The notes under the pieces are model-generated. The model worked only from the letters and a program-made list of their open reading frames with translations. It was not told the DNA's origin and ran no database searches. From Rutidosis leptorrhynchoides (lineage: Eukaryota; Streptophyta; Magnoliopsida; Asterales; Asteraceae): a stretch of 64,000 nt of DNA. The stretch is from contig NC_092338.1 of the NCBI RefSeq assembly GCF_046630445.1, positions 341,253,501 to 341,317,500 of the forward strand. Direction: 5' to 3'. Shown here piece after piece: positions 1 to 11,800 of this stretch. The first letter of the stretch is position 1. Every line of letters starts with the position of its first letter. A program made the translations under genes and the position numbers.

Positions 1-596
1 ATTTCTCCAGATTTGGTGATGACTGATTGGTTGATCCATTCCGATCATACTGCTTTCGGAATTTAGGTGAATATCCATGTCGGAATAGCTGTCGGAATAA
101 CTATCGGAATAGCTATCGAAATCTATGGGACTCGAACTGGTTGTGGGATTCATCTCGTACGATCAGATGAAGGATTTTCGATAAGAAATAGATTCGAGGA
201 TGTAGATTAGTACCCTGCAATACATAATTTACATATGTATATTTAATACTAAAATCCCACAAGTTACGGAGGAATCTACGGAATATTTCAGGCAAAGTTA
301 CGGTAACAGATACGCTAAGCTATGAAGTAGCAGATACGCTAAGATATGAATTTTGTCTATACACTATTCATGCAATCAATGCAGTAAAATGTGTCTAGAC
401 TAAGGATGATAAGTAAGTGATTCTCTAAGAATGATAAGCAGGTAATTTTCTAAGGATGATAAGCAGATGATTTCCGACTAGAAATGATAAGCAAAACTTT
501 TGACATGCAGACACGGTCGAAGTCCAGACTCACTAATGCATCTAAACAACTATCAGTTAGACACCCTAATGTAAGACCTGGTTCGCTAAGACCACC
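1..596 (-). mobile_element. Leader of minus-strand Ty3-type element T1 (partial)
   Basis: There is no supportable gene here. The stretch lies just inside the primer site at 597-608 and ends at the window edge, so it reads as the untranslated leader of a minus-strand LTR element. Its last 100 bases (a gttagacaccctaatg-like phrase, then the primer site) resemble the end of the T2 leader before 11787, which suggests related families. Short phrases of the type aaggatgataagcag recur at 402-490. Confidence 0.5.
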
Positions 597-608
597 GCTC
601 TGATACCA
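597..608 (-). other. Primer binding site of T1 (initiator tRNA-Met type)
   Basis: The plus strand reads gctctgatacca, the reverse complement of TGGTATCAGAGC, the common plant retrotransposon primer site matching the 3' end of initiator tRNA-Met. Two bases further right the LTR begins with tgtagagacccg, so the element is on the minus strand. Confidence 0.8.
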
Positions 609-1382
609 ACTGTAGAGACCCGTCCTAATTCATCCAGACGAAGTCCATATCAATTATAAATGATTCACAACAGTTGATTACATCGCGAGGTACTTGACCT
701 CTATATGATATATTTTACAAACATTGCAATTATTTTTGAAAAGACAATCTTTCATTACAACGAAAGTTGCCAGCAGACATACCATTTCATAATATATCTA
801 ACTATAATTGACTTAATAATAATCTTGATGAATTCAACGACTCGAAAGCAACGTCTTTTGAAATTTGCCATGACTGACTCTAAGTAATATCTTTAAAATG
901 AGCAATTGCACAGCGGAAGATTTCTTTCATACCTGAGAATAAACATGCTTTCAAGTGTCAACCAAAAGGTTGGTGAGTTCATTAGTTTAACATAAATAAT
1001 CATTTCCATCATTTTAATAGACCACAAGATTTTCATTTCTCATAAATATACGTCCCATGCATAGAGACAAAATAATCATTCATATGGATTGAACACCTGG
1101 TAACCGACATTCACAATATGTATATAAGAATATCCCCATCATTCCGGGATCCTCCATCGAACATGATATAAATTTCGAAGTACTAAAGCATCCGGTACTT
1201 TGGATGGGGCTTGTTGGGCCCGATAGATCTATCTTTAGAGTTCGCGTCAATAAGGGTGTCTGTTCCCTAATTCTTAGATTACCAGACTTAATAAAAAGGG
1301 GCATATTCAATTTCGATCATTCAACCATATAATGTAGTTTCGATTACTTGTGTCTATTTCGTAAAACATTTATAAAAATTGC

Positions 1383-1650
1383 GCATGTATTCTCAGCCCA
1401 AAAATGTAAAAGGGTAAAAGGCAAATGAAACTTACGCATATAAATATTGTAAAACAGTTAATAAAGCATTTGCATGTATTCTCAGCCCAAAAACATAAAG
1501 AGTAAAAAGGGAGCAAATGAAACTCATGCATATAAATATTGTAAAACAGTTAATAAAGCATTTGTATGTATTCTCAGCCCAAAAACGTAAAGAGTAAAAA
1601 GGGAGCAAATGAAACTCACCTAATGTATTTTGTAGTAAAAATACATATGA
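1383..1650. repeat. Tandem repeat, about 90-bp unit, nearly three copies
   Basis: The phrase GCATGTATTCTCAGCCCAAA starts units at 1383 and 1472 and, with one change, at 1564. The units are 89 and 92 bp long and continue through taaatattgtaaaacagtta. The repeat lies inside the T1 LTR. The small reading frames crossing it are products of the repeat. Confidence 0.85.
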
Positions 1651-1879
1651 CGACATTGAACAAGTATAGGGTTGGCCTCGGATTCACGAACCTATATCAT
1701 TTGTATATATATTAAAATATATAATCGTAATCGAACAAGTTTATATTTATAACTTATTGATGATGAAATTTTTATATTAATATTTTATATATGTGATTTT
1801 ATATATTTAAATAAATAACAATATTAATATAGTTAAGTCTTGTATTATATATCTTTTTATATAAACAGTCTTTTGTTTA

Positions 1880-2590
<711 letters not shown>

Positions 2591-3958
2591 AAATGAAAAC
2601 TACCTCAAAAGCTCATTCTAAAGAGAAAACGCCTCGAACCGGGCTCAAACCCAAGACCTCTCGCTAATACGTAAACACCTTCTACCATCCGTCTGTTTCT
2701 ATCTTTCTGATTATAATCGTTTTTATTTCCTTATAACCCGTTTTTATTTATGTATCTTCTTCTTCAAGATTAAATCAACCCGAGTCCAAATTCAAACTAA
2801 CCACGACTTAACTAATTGGATTTGGGATTTTTTTCTCCAACGAAACAGAAAACAAACGACCTATATATGAATTTGAATCCTTTGCAAACAAAAGAAAAAA
2901 AAATAGCTGCTAGTGCAGCTTACGGTTTTCAAAAAAAAAAAAAAATTATAATGATTTTGATTTTGAATACAGTTTAGGCAAATCTTTCAACATGAAATAT
3001 GTTTTATATCGTTCATATAAACTTTCCAATCCATCAATTTAATTTGATTTGAAACAGAAAACTCGAATTTGAAGGATGAACAATGTTTGACTTTTTAGTT
3101 CAAAAACTTTGACTTGAAAATTCGTAATCGGTAGGATGAATTGGAACTTGATACTTTACAGAAAGATTGAATGATTGATTCCTAACAACTCTGTTTTAAA
3201 AGATTTTGAAAAGTGGTTCGAAATTGATATATGAAGAAAAAAAAAAGAACAGGGGTGTCGATGGGTTTCCTTTATATTATCTTCTTAAATTCCTCAAATG
3301 GCAGTACGTGTTTTATATAATTGTGATGTGGAACTAGTACTACAGCATTATGATTCGTTCGTAAGGTACTGATAAATGATCGACAAGGATTATTCCCAAG
3401 GACAGGAAAAAAAATAAAATAATAAAAACTAAAAAAAAAATTGAGTGTGATTGCTAACAAATTTTTGGATCCATTCAGGTGATGATACAGTGATTCATAC
3501 GATTTGAGAAAGAAGAACACATCACAAACAGGTTGAAAGTGATCTGAAATAGATTATGTAATTATTTGTATATATATGTTCATATATAATAGTATATGTA
3601 TCTATACGTATCTGTTTATGTAATTAGATATATATAACAGAACATGATTTTTGAGAATTAAAGTGGACTTTTTAAGTCTAAAATTCATGAACTTGATTAA
3701 ATTGATGTAAATGCCATTTGAAACTTGTTTAATTGCTAGTAATGGTTATTTTGACATGTTATTTGAGTAGAATGCTTATGAACTTTGTAAACATTTTCAT
3801 ATATGCTTATTTGAAAAAGTGTAGAATTGATAAAAATATGAAAATGAGCATGAGTTTAATATGGATTAAACATGTCATTGTAATTGTTTCAAGTTATTAT
3901 TTTGCTAACACTAATGCATATTTGGATGCACAAATTTTGTGTTTAATGTGTTTTGCAG
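2591..3958. other. No gene seen; ends in a splice acceptor before the A ORF
   Basis: I see no supportable coding sequence. From roughly 3540 the sequence is AT-rich and intron-like, and it ends in a T-rich run with ttttgcag at 3951-3958, directly before the start of the ORF-1-like reading frame. This fits an intron whose 3' end is at 3958. The boundary between T1 LTR material and element A is not visible. Confidence 0.4.
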
Positions 3959-5447
3959 AAATATACCGAATCTGGAGGTGCATCATCATCCAGACAACCA
4001 GAACCCCAACCAGAACCCCAACCAGAAATGTAATATGAACTAGAACCTGAACAAGAACAACAATAAGAACAACAATATCATATTGATCAACACATTCCAT
4101 ATTATGAGCCGGAACCACCATTCGTAGCTAATTATCGTCAATTTCAGCTTCACCCGAGAATTCCTACTCATTGATGAACAACAGTTACATCCCAACCTTA
4201 GATTCGATCGATGTTGGATAGAATACCCGAAATTTCAAAAGAACATGCATATCCTTTACTTCAAAAATATTGAAATGCCTCGGGTGATCGACTGGGAGCC
4301 TTTGGAAGCAGTTGACCTAGCCGACTCGGTTAGAGGTTTACTAGTTCAGAGGTATGGTAACTCTACATTTAACGATTGGTTTCGCCTATTTACCACGCGT
4401 AGAACTATATATAGAGAATGGTGTGTTGAATTGTTAAGTACTATAGAGTTAAGTGATCAAGTTGTTATGTTAGAAGATAAGAGTTTTATTAGATTTATTT
4501 TAGGAGGTACAATGTACAGAATGTCCATGCTGGATATGGCTAGGGCATTACAGATATACACCCCCGCTGAGATTATAACCCCTAATTGTAATAGTTTAAT
4601 TGCAGAAGGTGATAGAATAGATAGAGGCTTTGACGCTGACGTCGTCTGGAGGCGTATGTCACATTTTAATGTGTTTACACGGGGTGGAAGACACTCCTAT
4701 TTAGACATTGACAGGTCAGAACTCCAGGTAATACATAGATTTCTAGCGAACACGATTACACAACGGGGTAGAAATAAGGAAAAAATGACCTTAAGTGATT
4801 TATTTTACCTTAAGTGTATTCGAAACCCGAGGAGTTTTGTTAATATCCCTTACTGCGTTGGCTATTATCTTTCTAATATTGTTGGGGGAATGAAAGCAGG
4901 AAGTATTTTAGGGGGTGGTATTTTTGTTACTCTCATTGGAGAGTACTTAGGTGTTAATAAAGAGAATGGGGGTCCGATGGTTGAAATTGGGGATTAAGAC
5001 GAGACTATAGGTTTGCAGGTTTATCAGGGTGCAAAGGTATTAAAAAGCAGACGCAATCAGGCAGTACCATATGATGGTCGTCATCCACAAGTAGAGAGAG
5101 GTTCAGATGAAGAGATGGAGGAACCGGATGACATTAGGGATGTCATTAGGGAGGCTGTTACTGACGTCTACCAGCGTATAGATGAGGTAGAAATGACAAA
5201 CGCGGCTAGACATAGTCAGTTCGAGCAATGGCATGCCGAGAATGTGTATGAGCATTCCAGGCAACGACAGCATGATAGATGGCACTATCATCAGCATCAG
5301 ATCATGAGCCAGCTATCACCTCAGGTACCAAATAACTACGTACCGACCCGACCTGCTTACTATCCTCCACACCAGCCCGATATGCGACCACCATTTACTC
5401 TCTACGACCCTAACCAGGCCTATCAGTACACCTATAACCAACCGTAG
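3959..5447 (+). pseudogene. ATHILA ORF-1-like protein of element A, broken
   Basis: After the acceptor at 3958 the frame begins with a Ser-rich phrase and a Pro-Glu-Gln repeat (PEPQPEPQ), interrupted by several stops up to about 4190. The best part runs from the Met at 4245 for 400 codons to 5447 in one frame, with a single TAA at 4995-4997. It starts near PRVIDWEPLEAVDLAD and contains VIHRFLANTITQRG and MTLSDLFYLKCI. That layout is typical of the ATHILA ORF-1 proteins found in Athila-like elements. The C-terminus is rich in His, Gln, Pro and Tyr. A related protein is encoded in H at 58128-58830, downstream of pol. Function is not established for the family, and an envelope role has only been proposed from its position. 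Confidence 0.65.
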
Positions 5448-5936
5448 AACCCGACCGATGACATGAACTGGAACCCCTATCTAGATTGATACAGTTCCCG
5501 TTGGTGATTTCTATGATTTTTATCTTTTTATTATTTTTATTTATTTATGTTTAAACATATAATATTGTGATACTTTTATGTAAGATTTAACATTTTTATT
5601 ATGTTGTACTAATATTTCATATTTGATTTGAAAGTGGGATGTTAAGTCCCATTTCAAATTACCATGCATGTTATTATTTGTATGTATGTATATTGTCAAT
5701 TGTACACAACAGGATAAAACAGCGCATTTTCAAAGACTGACACTAAGTTCAGCAAAAGCTACTAATTTTGACGATAAAACGAAAAACAAATGTGATGTAA
5801 CAACAAAACGGAATGAACAAATGATGTGCACCATTTATCATTCAACAAGCAAACGCCAATATGTTTGGAAACTTTGGTAAAATTTAATTATTTTTCTACG
5901 CTAATCACCCTCAATAATTTAAATTGTACTGATTTC

Positions 5937-5976
5937 TTGCAAATGAGGGCATTGCAAGATCTTAAGTGTGGGAAGG
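5937..5976 (+). promoter_or_regulatory. Internal stem-loop plus polypurine box of A
   Basis: Arms TTGCAAATG and CATTGCAA flank the loop AGGG. Six bases later comes AAGTGTGGGAAGG, a purine-rich box like the one at the 3' LTR. The same arrangement occurs in E, F and H. In LTR elements such purine tracts prime plus-strand DNA; a second, internal copy could be an extra priming site, which is inference. Confidence 0.6.
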
Positions 5977-6488
5977 GGTTAAATTATTTCGGATTTTTAA
6001 AATATTAAATTTATACACTTGGTTACCATTAAAAATACTAGTAACGCAGTAGTTGTATTAGAATCTGGTGCTCTCTGATAATAAAGAACAGCCCTAGTCT
6101 TATATACTGACTACCCAATTCTAGTAAAATTTTTCAAAATTTTCAAATAAATGAATTCAAAATCATGTTTATACATATTTATGAACGATAAAACTAGGTG
6201 TTAACACCGAAATTATTGTTACCTCGGAAAGGACATAAATTGAGAAACAACCTAAAATGTTAGAATTCATTTAAAATGGAATAGAGGAAAATAAAAAGGC
6301 AAAGAAAGGAAAATAAAAGCCAAGTGTGGGAAAAATTTACCAAGTTATTTAGAACATATGTCACATATTTTTGTACAAATAATTGAAGATACTTTTGTTT
6401 TGGACAAAATTAACTGTTTTACCCGGTAAATTGTAATATATTTGAAAGAAAGATGGATTTACACGATGAATCAATTCCATCATTAAAA

Positions 6489-6504
6489 GGAAGTAAAGTC
6501 TTCC
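6489..6504 (+). promoter_or_regulatory. TAAAGT-loop hairpin of A
   Basis: Five-base arms GGAAG and CTTCC enclose the loop TAAAGT. The same loop with other stems occurs five times in H (59539-59985), and once in E (18263-18277, one pair short). Confidence 0.5.
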
Positions 6505-7582
6505 GAAAAAGACACGCTCTTCTTGATTTAGGTCAGGAAGTTGTCGTCCAGACCAGTTGTAGAGTGTACGAAAAACCTTGAAAAGTTTTCTCGAAAATCA
6601 GCTGAAAATCCACGGATCTCAGCATCAAACAGGGTCGCCAAGTGGTCAGACTTATCCTAACCATGAGAGGATCTGTCTCGTACAATGGGGGGGCACCGTG
6701 CAAATTAGCTTATAAGACTAATGAATCAGATCCCCAGAAAGGATAATCTCTTTAAAGATCAAAAATCAGCTTTTAAGCCTGATATTACTCAATCCTTGAG
6801 ATTGACTTTAAAGATTGAGAATTCAAACTCATGGAATTCGATGATATCTAAACTCGAGCTTGAACGAGAAAATATTTTGATCAAAATTACAAACCGATTC
6901 GTTTTCTGAAAACCCATTTTCAATACATCCATTGAACGTAAAATCCTAGGAATTCACCTGGAATTCATTAGGTCACCTGAACCAAATCGGGTGTCAACCG
7001 TAAGAACGGTGGTTGCATAGCATGGTCAAAGACAGGACCTTGTGCCAGATCGAAAAACTATAGGGTGATCTTTACTATTGCTCCTATAAAGGATAGTAAT
7101 TGCATCCGACACGATATAGACCATAATTAAAAGCATGTCACGGGACATTGCCTTAACAGTTGCTTGTTCAACGCTTTCCTTTACAATCGGACAGTAGTTT
7201 ACCGAAAGGTAATATACGGAGCAAGTATACTTGACATGTTGCTTTCCTAGTACAAGGTTAGCAAGTGGGTGAAACAAAACCATAAGTTTTGAGCTAAAAT
7301 TTTTCAAATCTGAAACCCACAAAACCCACAAAAACAATTTGCAAACACCGGTGAAGGGTTATTCCGGAAAACTTATCTAGGGTAAAAGCTAGATTGTATT
7401 TTATAAAGATCAAATGTTTTCATAAAGATCCAATTTCCTTAAGAATCTAAATTTTTAGAGTCATTGTGACTGTAAACCACATCGCTACTATCATTGTTCA
7501 TACCGCAGTATAGAAATCACACATGTACAAAGTGTGAAGAATAAAGAAGTGATTCTAGTATTTTTATTTCAAGACTATATTG

Positions 7583-7617
7583 CTTGAGGACAAGAAATGC
7601 TCAAGTGTGAGAATATT
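7583..7617 (+). promoter_or_regulatory. Terminal stem-loop and polypurine tract of A
   Basis: CTTG-AGGA-CAAG (7583-7594) is followed by the purine box caagtgtgagaa (7602-7613), and the LTR starts at 7618. Position and composition fit the primer for plus-strand synthesis. Confidence 0.65.
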
Positions 7618-8088
7618 TGATAATGCTAAAAACGAACATATATTTCATAGCATTATCCTTCAAGAAAGACAAGCTTTTAGTTGCAATTGTTCTATTTACA
7701 AGTGATATTCGTTTAAATAATAAAAGGTGAAGACAAAAGACAGATTCGACGATTTGAAGACGCAAACGACCAAAAAGCTAAAAAGTACAAAGTACAATCA
7801 AAGTGGTTCAATTTATTGATGAGAAACGTCTAAAAGTTACAAGAGTACAAGACGCAAAACGCAAAGTACAAGATATTAAATTGTACGCAAGGACGTTCGA
7901 AAATCCGGAACTGGGACATGAACCAACTATCAACGCACGACGCAACGGACCAAAAATTACAAGTCAACGGAATACAAGAATATAATATAATATATATAGA
8001 ATTATATAAATTTATATATATTATATTATATATATTAATTAATTCAGCAGCCCACGTTTTGGAACGAATTGGAACAGTTTTTGGCTGC

Positions 8089-8134
8089 CATGCGATCGGA
8101 TGGCCAGCATGCCCAAACACCATGCGATCGCATG
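8089..8134. promoter_or_regulatory. Paired 14-bp palindromes upstream of the A LTR TATA box
   Basis: CATGCGATCGGATG at 8089-8102 and CATGCGATCGCATG at 8121-8134 start 32 bp apart. The second ends 22 bp before TATAAAT at 8157. The same spacing and TATA distance occur in both E LTRs. Confidence 0.8.
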
Positions 8135-8212
8135 GGAAGGAATCACATGCCACATCTATAAATTCAGCGTTTTTCGGGCGAATTTTATACACCTAATTCA
8201 ATCTCTCTCCCA

Positions 8213-8315
<103 letters not shown>

Positions 8316-9303
8316 AATTTTAATTTTAATTTAAGATTAATAATAATAAGGGTATATTAGCGAATGTTGTAAGTGTGTAAGTCGAAATTCTGTCCGTGTA
8401 ACGCTACGCTATTATTAATCATTGTAAGTTATGTTCAACCTTTTTAAATTAATGTCTCGTAGCTAAGTTATTATTATGCTTATTTAAATCGAAGTAATCG
8501 TGATGTTGGGCTAAATATTAAAGACGGGGTAATTGGGCTTTGTACCATAATTGGGGTTTGGACAAAAGAACGACACTTGTGGAAATTAGACTATGGGCTA
8601 TTAATGGGCTTTATATTTGTTTAATTGAATGATAGTTTGTTAATTTAATATAAAGATTTACAATTGGACGTAATTATAAATAACCGCATACACTCGATCG
8701 GACACGATGGGCGGGATATTTATAAGTACTAATAATCGTTCATTTGACCGGACACGGGAATGGATTAGTAGTCAATGGACTCATTAAAACAGGGGTGGAT
8801 TACATGTAAGGACACTTGGTGTAATTGATAATAAAGTATTAAACCCTTATTACAGTGTAAGTCCCCAATTAGTTGGAATATTTGACTTCGGATATAAGGA
8901 TAATTTGACGAGGATACTCGCACTTTATATTTATTACTGATGGACTGTTATGGACAAAAACCAGATGGACATATCGAATAATTCAGGACAAAGGACAATT
9001 AACCCATGGTAATAAATTAAAATCAACATGTCAAACATCATGATTATGGAAGTTTAAATAAGCATAATTCCTTTATTTCATATTTTATCGCACTTTTATT
9101 TACTGTCATTTTATTTATTGCACTTTTAATTATCGTACTTTTTAATTATCGCAATTTTATTTATCGCATTTTAATTATTGTCATTTACTTTACGCTTTAA
9201 ATTAAGTTATATTTATTTATTTTTAATACTTTACATTAGGTTTTAACTGCGACTAAAGTTTTAAAATCGATAAACCGGTCATTAAACGGTAAAAACCCCC
9301 TTT

Positions 9304-9304
<1 letters not shown>

Positions 9305-9390
<86 letters not shown>
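9305..9390. repeat. (TAA)n followed by (TA)n microsatellite
   Basis: TAA triplets run to about 9333 and TA dinucleotides from about 9336 to 9390, inside the A LTR. Confidence 0.95.
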
Positions 9391-9396
<6 letters not shown>

Positions 9397-9636
9397 CAAA
9401 TATAGTTTTTAAAAATATAGCGTTAAACTTGGCTAGTTCCCTGTGGACGAACCGGACTTACTAAAAACTACACTACTGTACGATTAGGTACACTGCCTAT
9501 AAGTGTTGTAGCAAGGTTAGGTATATCCACTCTATAAATAAATAAATAACTTGTGTAAAATTGTATCGTATTTAATAGCATTTCGCTATAAAAATATAAC
9601 TATTTCGTATACACCTCTGCACACATCAAGTATTTT

Positions 9637-9655
9637 TGGTGCCGCTGCCGGGGAC
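9637..9655 (+). other. Primer binding site after the A LTR (tRNA-Asp type)
   Basis: TGGTGCCGCTGCCGGGGAC follows the LTR end by eight bases. Primer sites of the TGGCGCCGTTGCCGGGGA type, matching tRNA-Asp, are characteristic of Athila-like elements. One base of the core (TGGTGCC) differs from the H site. Confidence 0.75.
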
Positions 9656-9762
9656 AAACAACGCCGAAAGCGAAACGCTATAAAAAAAATTTTTTTATTA
9701 AGTTTTAATTTCTTTTTGTAAAAATACGTTTTAAATATTAAAAATATAAAAACAAGAAAAAG

Positions 9763-9850
<88 letters not shown>

Positions 9851-10240
9851 CTATATATTTTTTTACGTTTTTAAAAAAAAAAATTAAAAAGTTTGTATTT
9901 TTTTTTGTTACAAAAACTAATAGGTAGTTTTTTAAAAATATAAGTTTTTATTTATATAAATATTTTATATAAATTAAAAACAGAAAAAAAAATTAAAAAG
10001 TTCTCGGGCCACAATACTGTAGCAGCCCAAGAACTAATATGAAATCCAGGACCATGTGATCGCATGAGTTGGACGCCTTAATTTCATGCAGTCGCATGAC
10101 TGACTGTGACAGGCCACAAACCTAAGACAGCATTTATTACGCGTAAGTTTTATTTATTATTATTACTATTATTAACCCTAATTAGGGTTTAGATATTTAA
10201 TTAGTTTTTAAATTTTAGTTTTAATTTATATTTTGTTTCA
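9656..10240 (+). mobile_element. 5' leader of a second A-family element, truncated
   Basis: The sequence after the primer site matches the style of the E leader. It has an (AT)n run at 9764-9848 and a palindrome pair at 10053-10066 and 10085-10098 (CATGTGATCGCATG and CATGCAGTCGCATG), again 32 bp apart and about 415 bp from the primer site, as in E. No gag gene follows. Similarity to A material fades near 10240, taken as the breakpoint. Confidence 0.6.
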
Positions 10241-11786
10241 ACTACGAGGTTAAAACTTCCCAGTTTAATAGTTCTATAACATACACGTTGTCTAAGGAAG
10301 GTACAGGGTTATAAACGTTGTGACCAAATTCTCTAGCGTTAAAGCTTATATCAGCACCGGTGTTGACAGCATATATAAACATTATGATTGATGAGTGAGA
10401 ACAATTTTTCGTGACGAATTTCATGGAAAACAAAAATGAACAAGGTGTAATGGCAACTTAAACAAAATCTGATATTTAATCGAAAAGGGTTGGTACAAAC
10501 TTCCAGACGTATGTGTCTCGCGAAAAACAGGTTAAGTGTAGTTGGCGTCGATGTGTTCAAAGTTGGTTGGTAATGTTTATGGGTATAATGAAAATGATTG
10601 CCGCTTAAGAAAAGTATGTTGGAACAGAATGAGGAGGGATATGGTAACGAGTAGTATAACTAGTAGCAATGAGTGGTGGCATTAGCGATAAGTAGCGATG
10701 GGTTATGATAAGCAATGATGACAGTAGTGACGTATAAGTTGGTAGATAGCATGCTTGCATTATAAGTATACACACATGTATATTAACGCATCCAATCATG
10801 TATAATAGTTATCAGTCAGTAGACCCGTGTTGGGAAGCAAAATCGTGAAACTGCGGGTGACTGAATGATAAGTAAGTTGGAAAACGAGTAGACAATATCT
10901 ACTACACATTGTGTGGGCTGTAACCAGGAATTTCCTCCTCTAAAGACGTATCAGAAATGAGTTGTGATGCACAGTAGCGAGTAGTAATGCGTGGAGGTGT
11001 TAGTAGTGACGAGTAGTACTTAGTAGTGGTAAATAGTAATGAGTAGTATTGAGTAGTAGCAAGTAGCAAGGGGTAGCAGTAAGTAGTATTTAGTAATAAC
11101 AAGTAGTGAGAAGTAGTGATCGGTCGTGACTAGCAGTGAGAGGTGGCGTTGAGTAGCAGTTAGCAGCGATAAACAGTACTGAGTAGTGGTATGAGATGAT
11201 GAGTGTGTTCAAGTAGTGTCTTTGTAGTGACAAGTAGTGATCGGTGGTGACAGATAGTGTCGAGCAGTGACGAGTTGTGTCATGATTACAAGTTACTTAC
11301 AAGTTATATTAACAATTAGTTTGCACAGTGTAAGTTTCTCCTCACATTTGCGATTACACAGTTTGTTTTCTAAACGTTGTTTATCCAAGCAACCTACTTG
11401 ACTCGGCCCCAATTCCTTATTTTGCGATGTTGGAACTTCTATATGAGTTACCGTAATGTAATCCCTGTCATTACATTATGCTATCTCACATTTCCATTCG
11501 ACATCACTCCATAAGTTCAAGATGGCGTAGTCAACTTAATTTAGTTAAATCTCACCTCGCGTGTACGTATGTGATTCGTAGTATAGTGTTTAGTTCAAGT
11601 CCATATCATATGGGTATAAGGTGTTTATGTATGTGATGTAATGTGTAGCCCTACATGTAGTATTGTGAAGCAAACGGTGCAAGTATGGTGTATAAAAGTC
11701 ATCCAAGACACACGAGTATAGACTAGACTTCACTAGTGCGCCCTACGGTTAGACACACTAATATATCCTAGTTCCCTATAGCCAAA
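10241..11786 (-). mobile_element. Leader of minus-strand element T2
   Basis: There is no gene. About 10600-11290 is a cryptic repeat built from degenerate agtagtga and agtagcaa units, too diverged to give one period. It lies inside the T2 primer site and so reads as its leader on the minus strand. Confidence 0.5.
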
Positions 11787-11798
11787 GCTCTGATACCA
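11787..11798 (-). other. Primer binding site of T2 (initiator tRNA-Met type)
   Basis: The plus strand reads gctctgatacca, the reverse complement of the tRNA-Met primer site, two bases from the LTR start. Confidence 0.8.
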
Positions 11799-11800
11799 TA

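Larger units (their letters stand above)
5448..7582 (+). mobile_element. 3' untranslated region of element A
   Basis: This is non-coding. It is related to the 3' region of E (17277-19372, opposite strand), with the same order of landmarks: a stem-loop plus purine box (5937-5976), a TAAAGT hairpin (6489-6504), an antisense reading frame (7026-7337) and the terminal purine box. Another purine box without a hairpin is at 6321-6333 (caagtgtgggaaa). The antisense frame of 103 codons has a counterpart of the same length in E, but the differences between the two are mostly amino-acid changing, so I do not call it a gene. Confidence 0.65.

Noticed and set aside
2630-2665. tRNA-like B-box phrase suggesting a SINE or tRNA gene
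   Set aside because: No A box at the right distance, no cloverleaf and no poly-A or terminator; it is left as a short resemblance only.
3733-4038. 101-codon frame with hydrophobic start upstream of the A ORF
   Set aside because: It spans the proposed intron and its acceptor and then reads the wrong frame of the Pro-Glu repeat.
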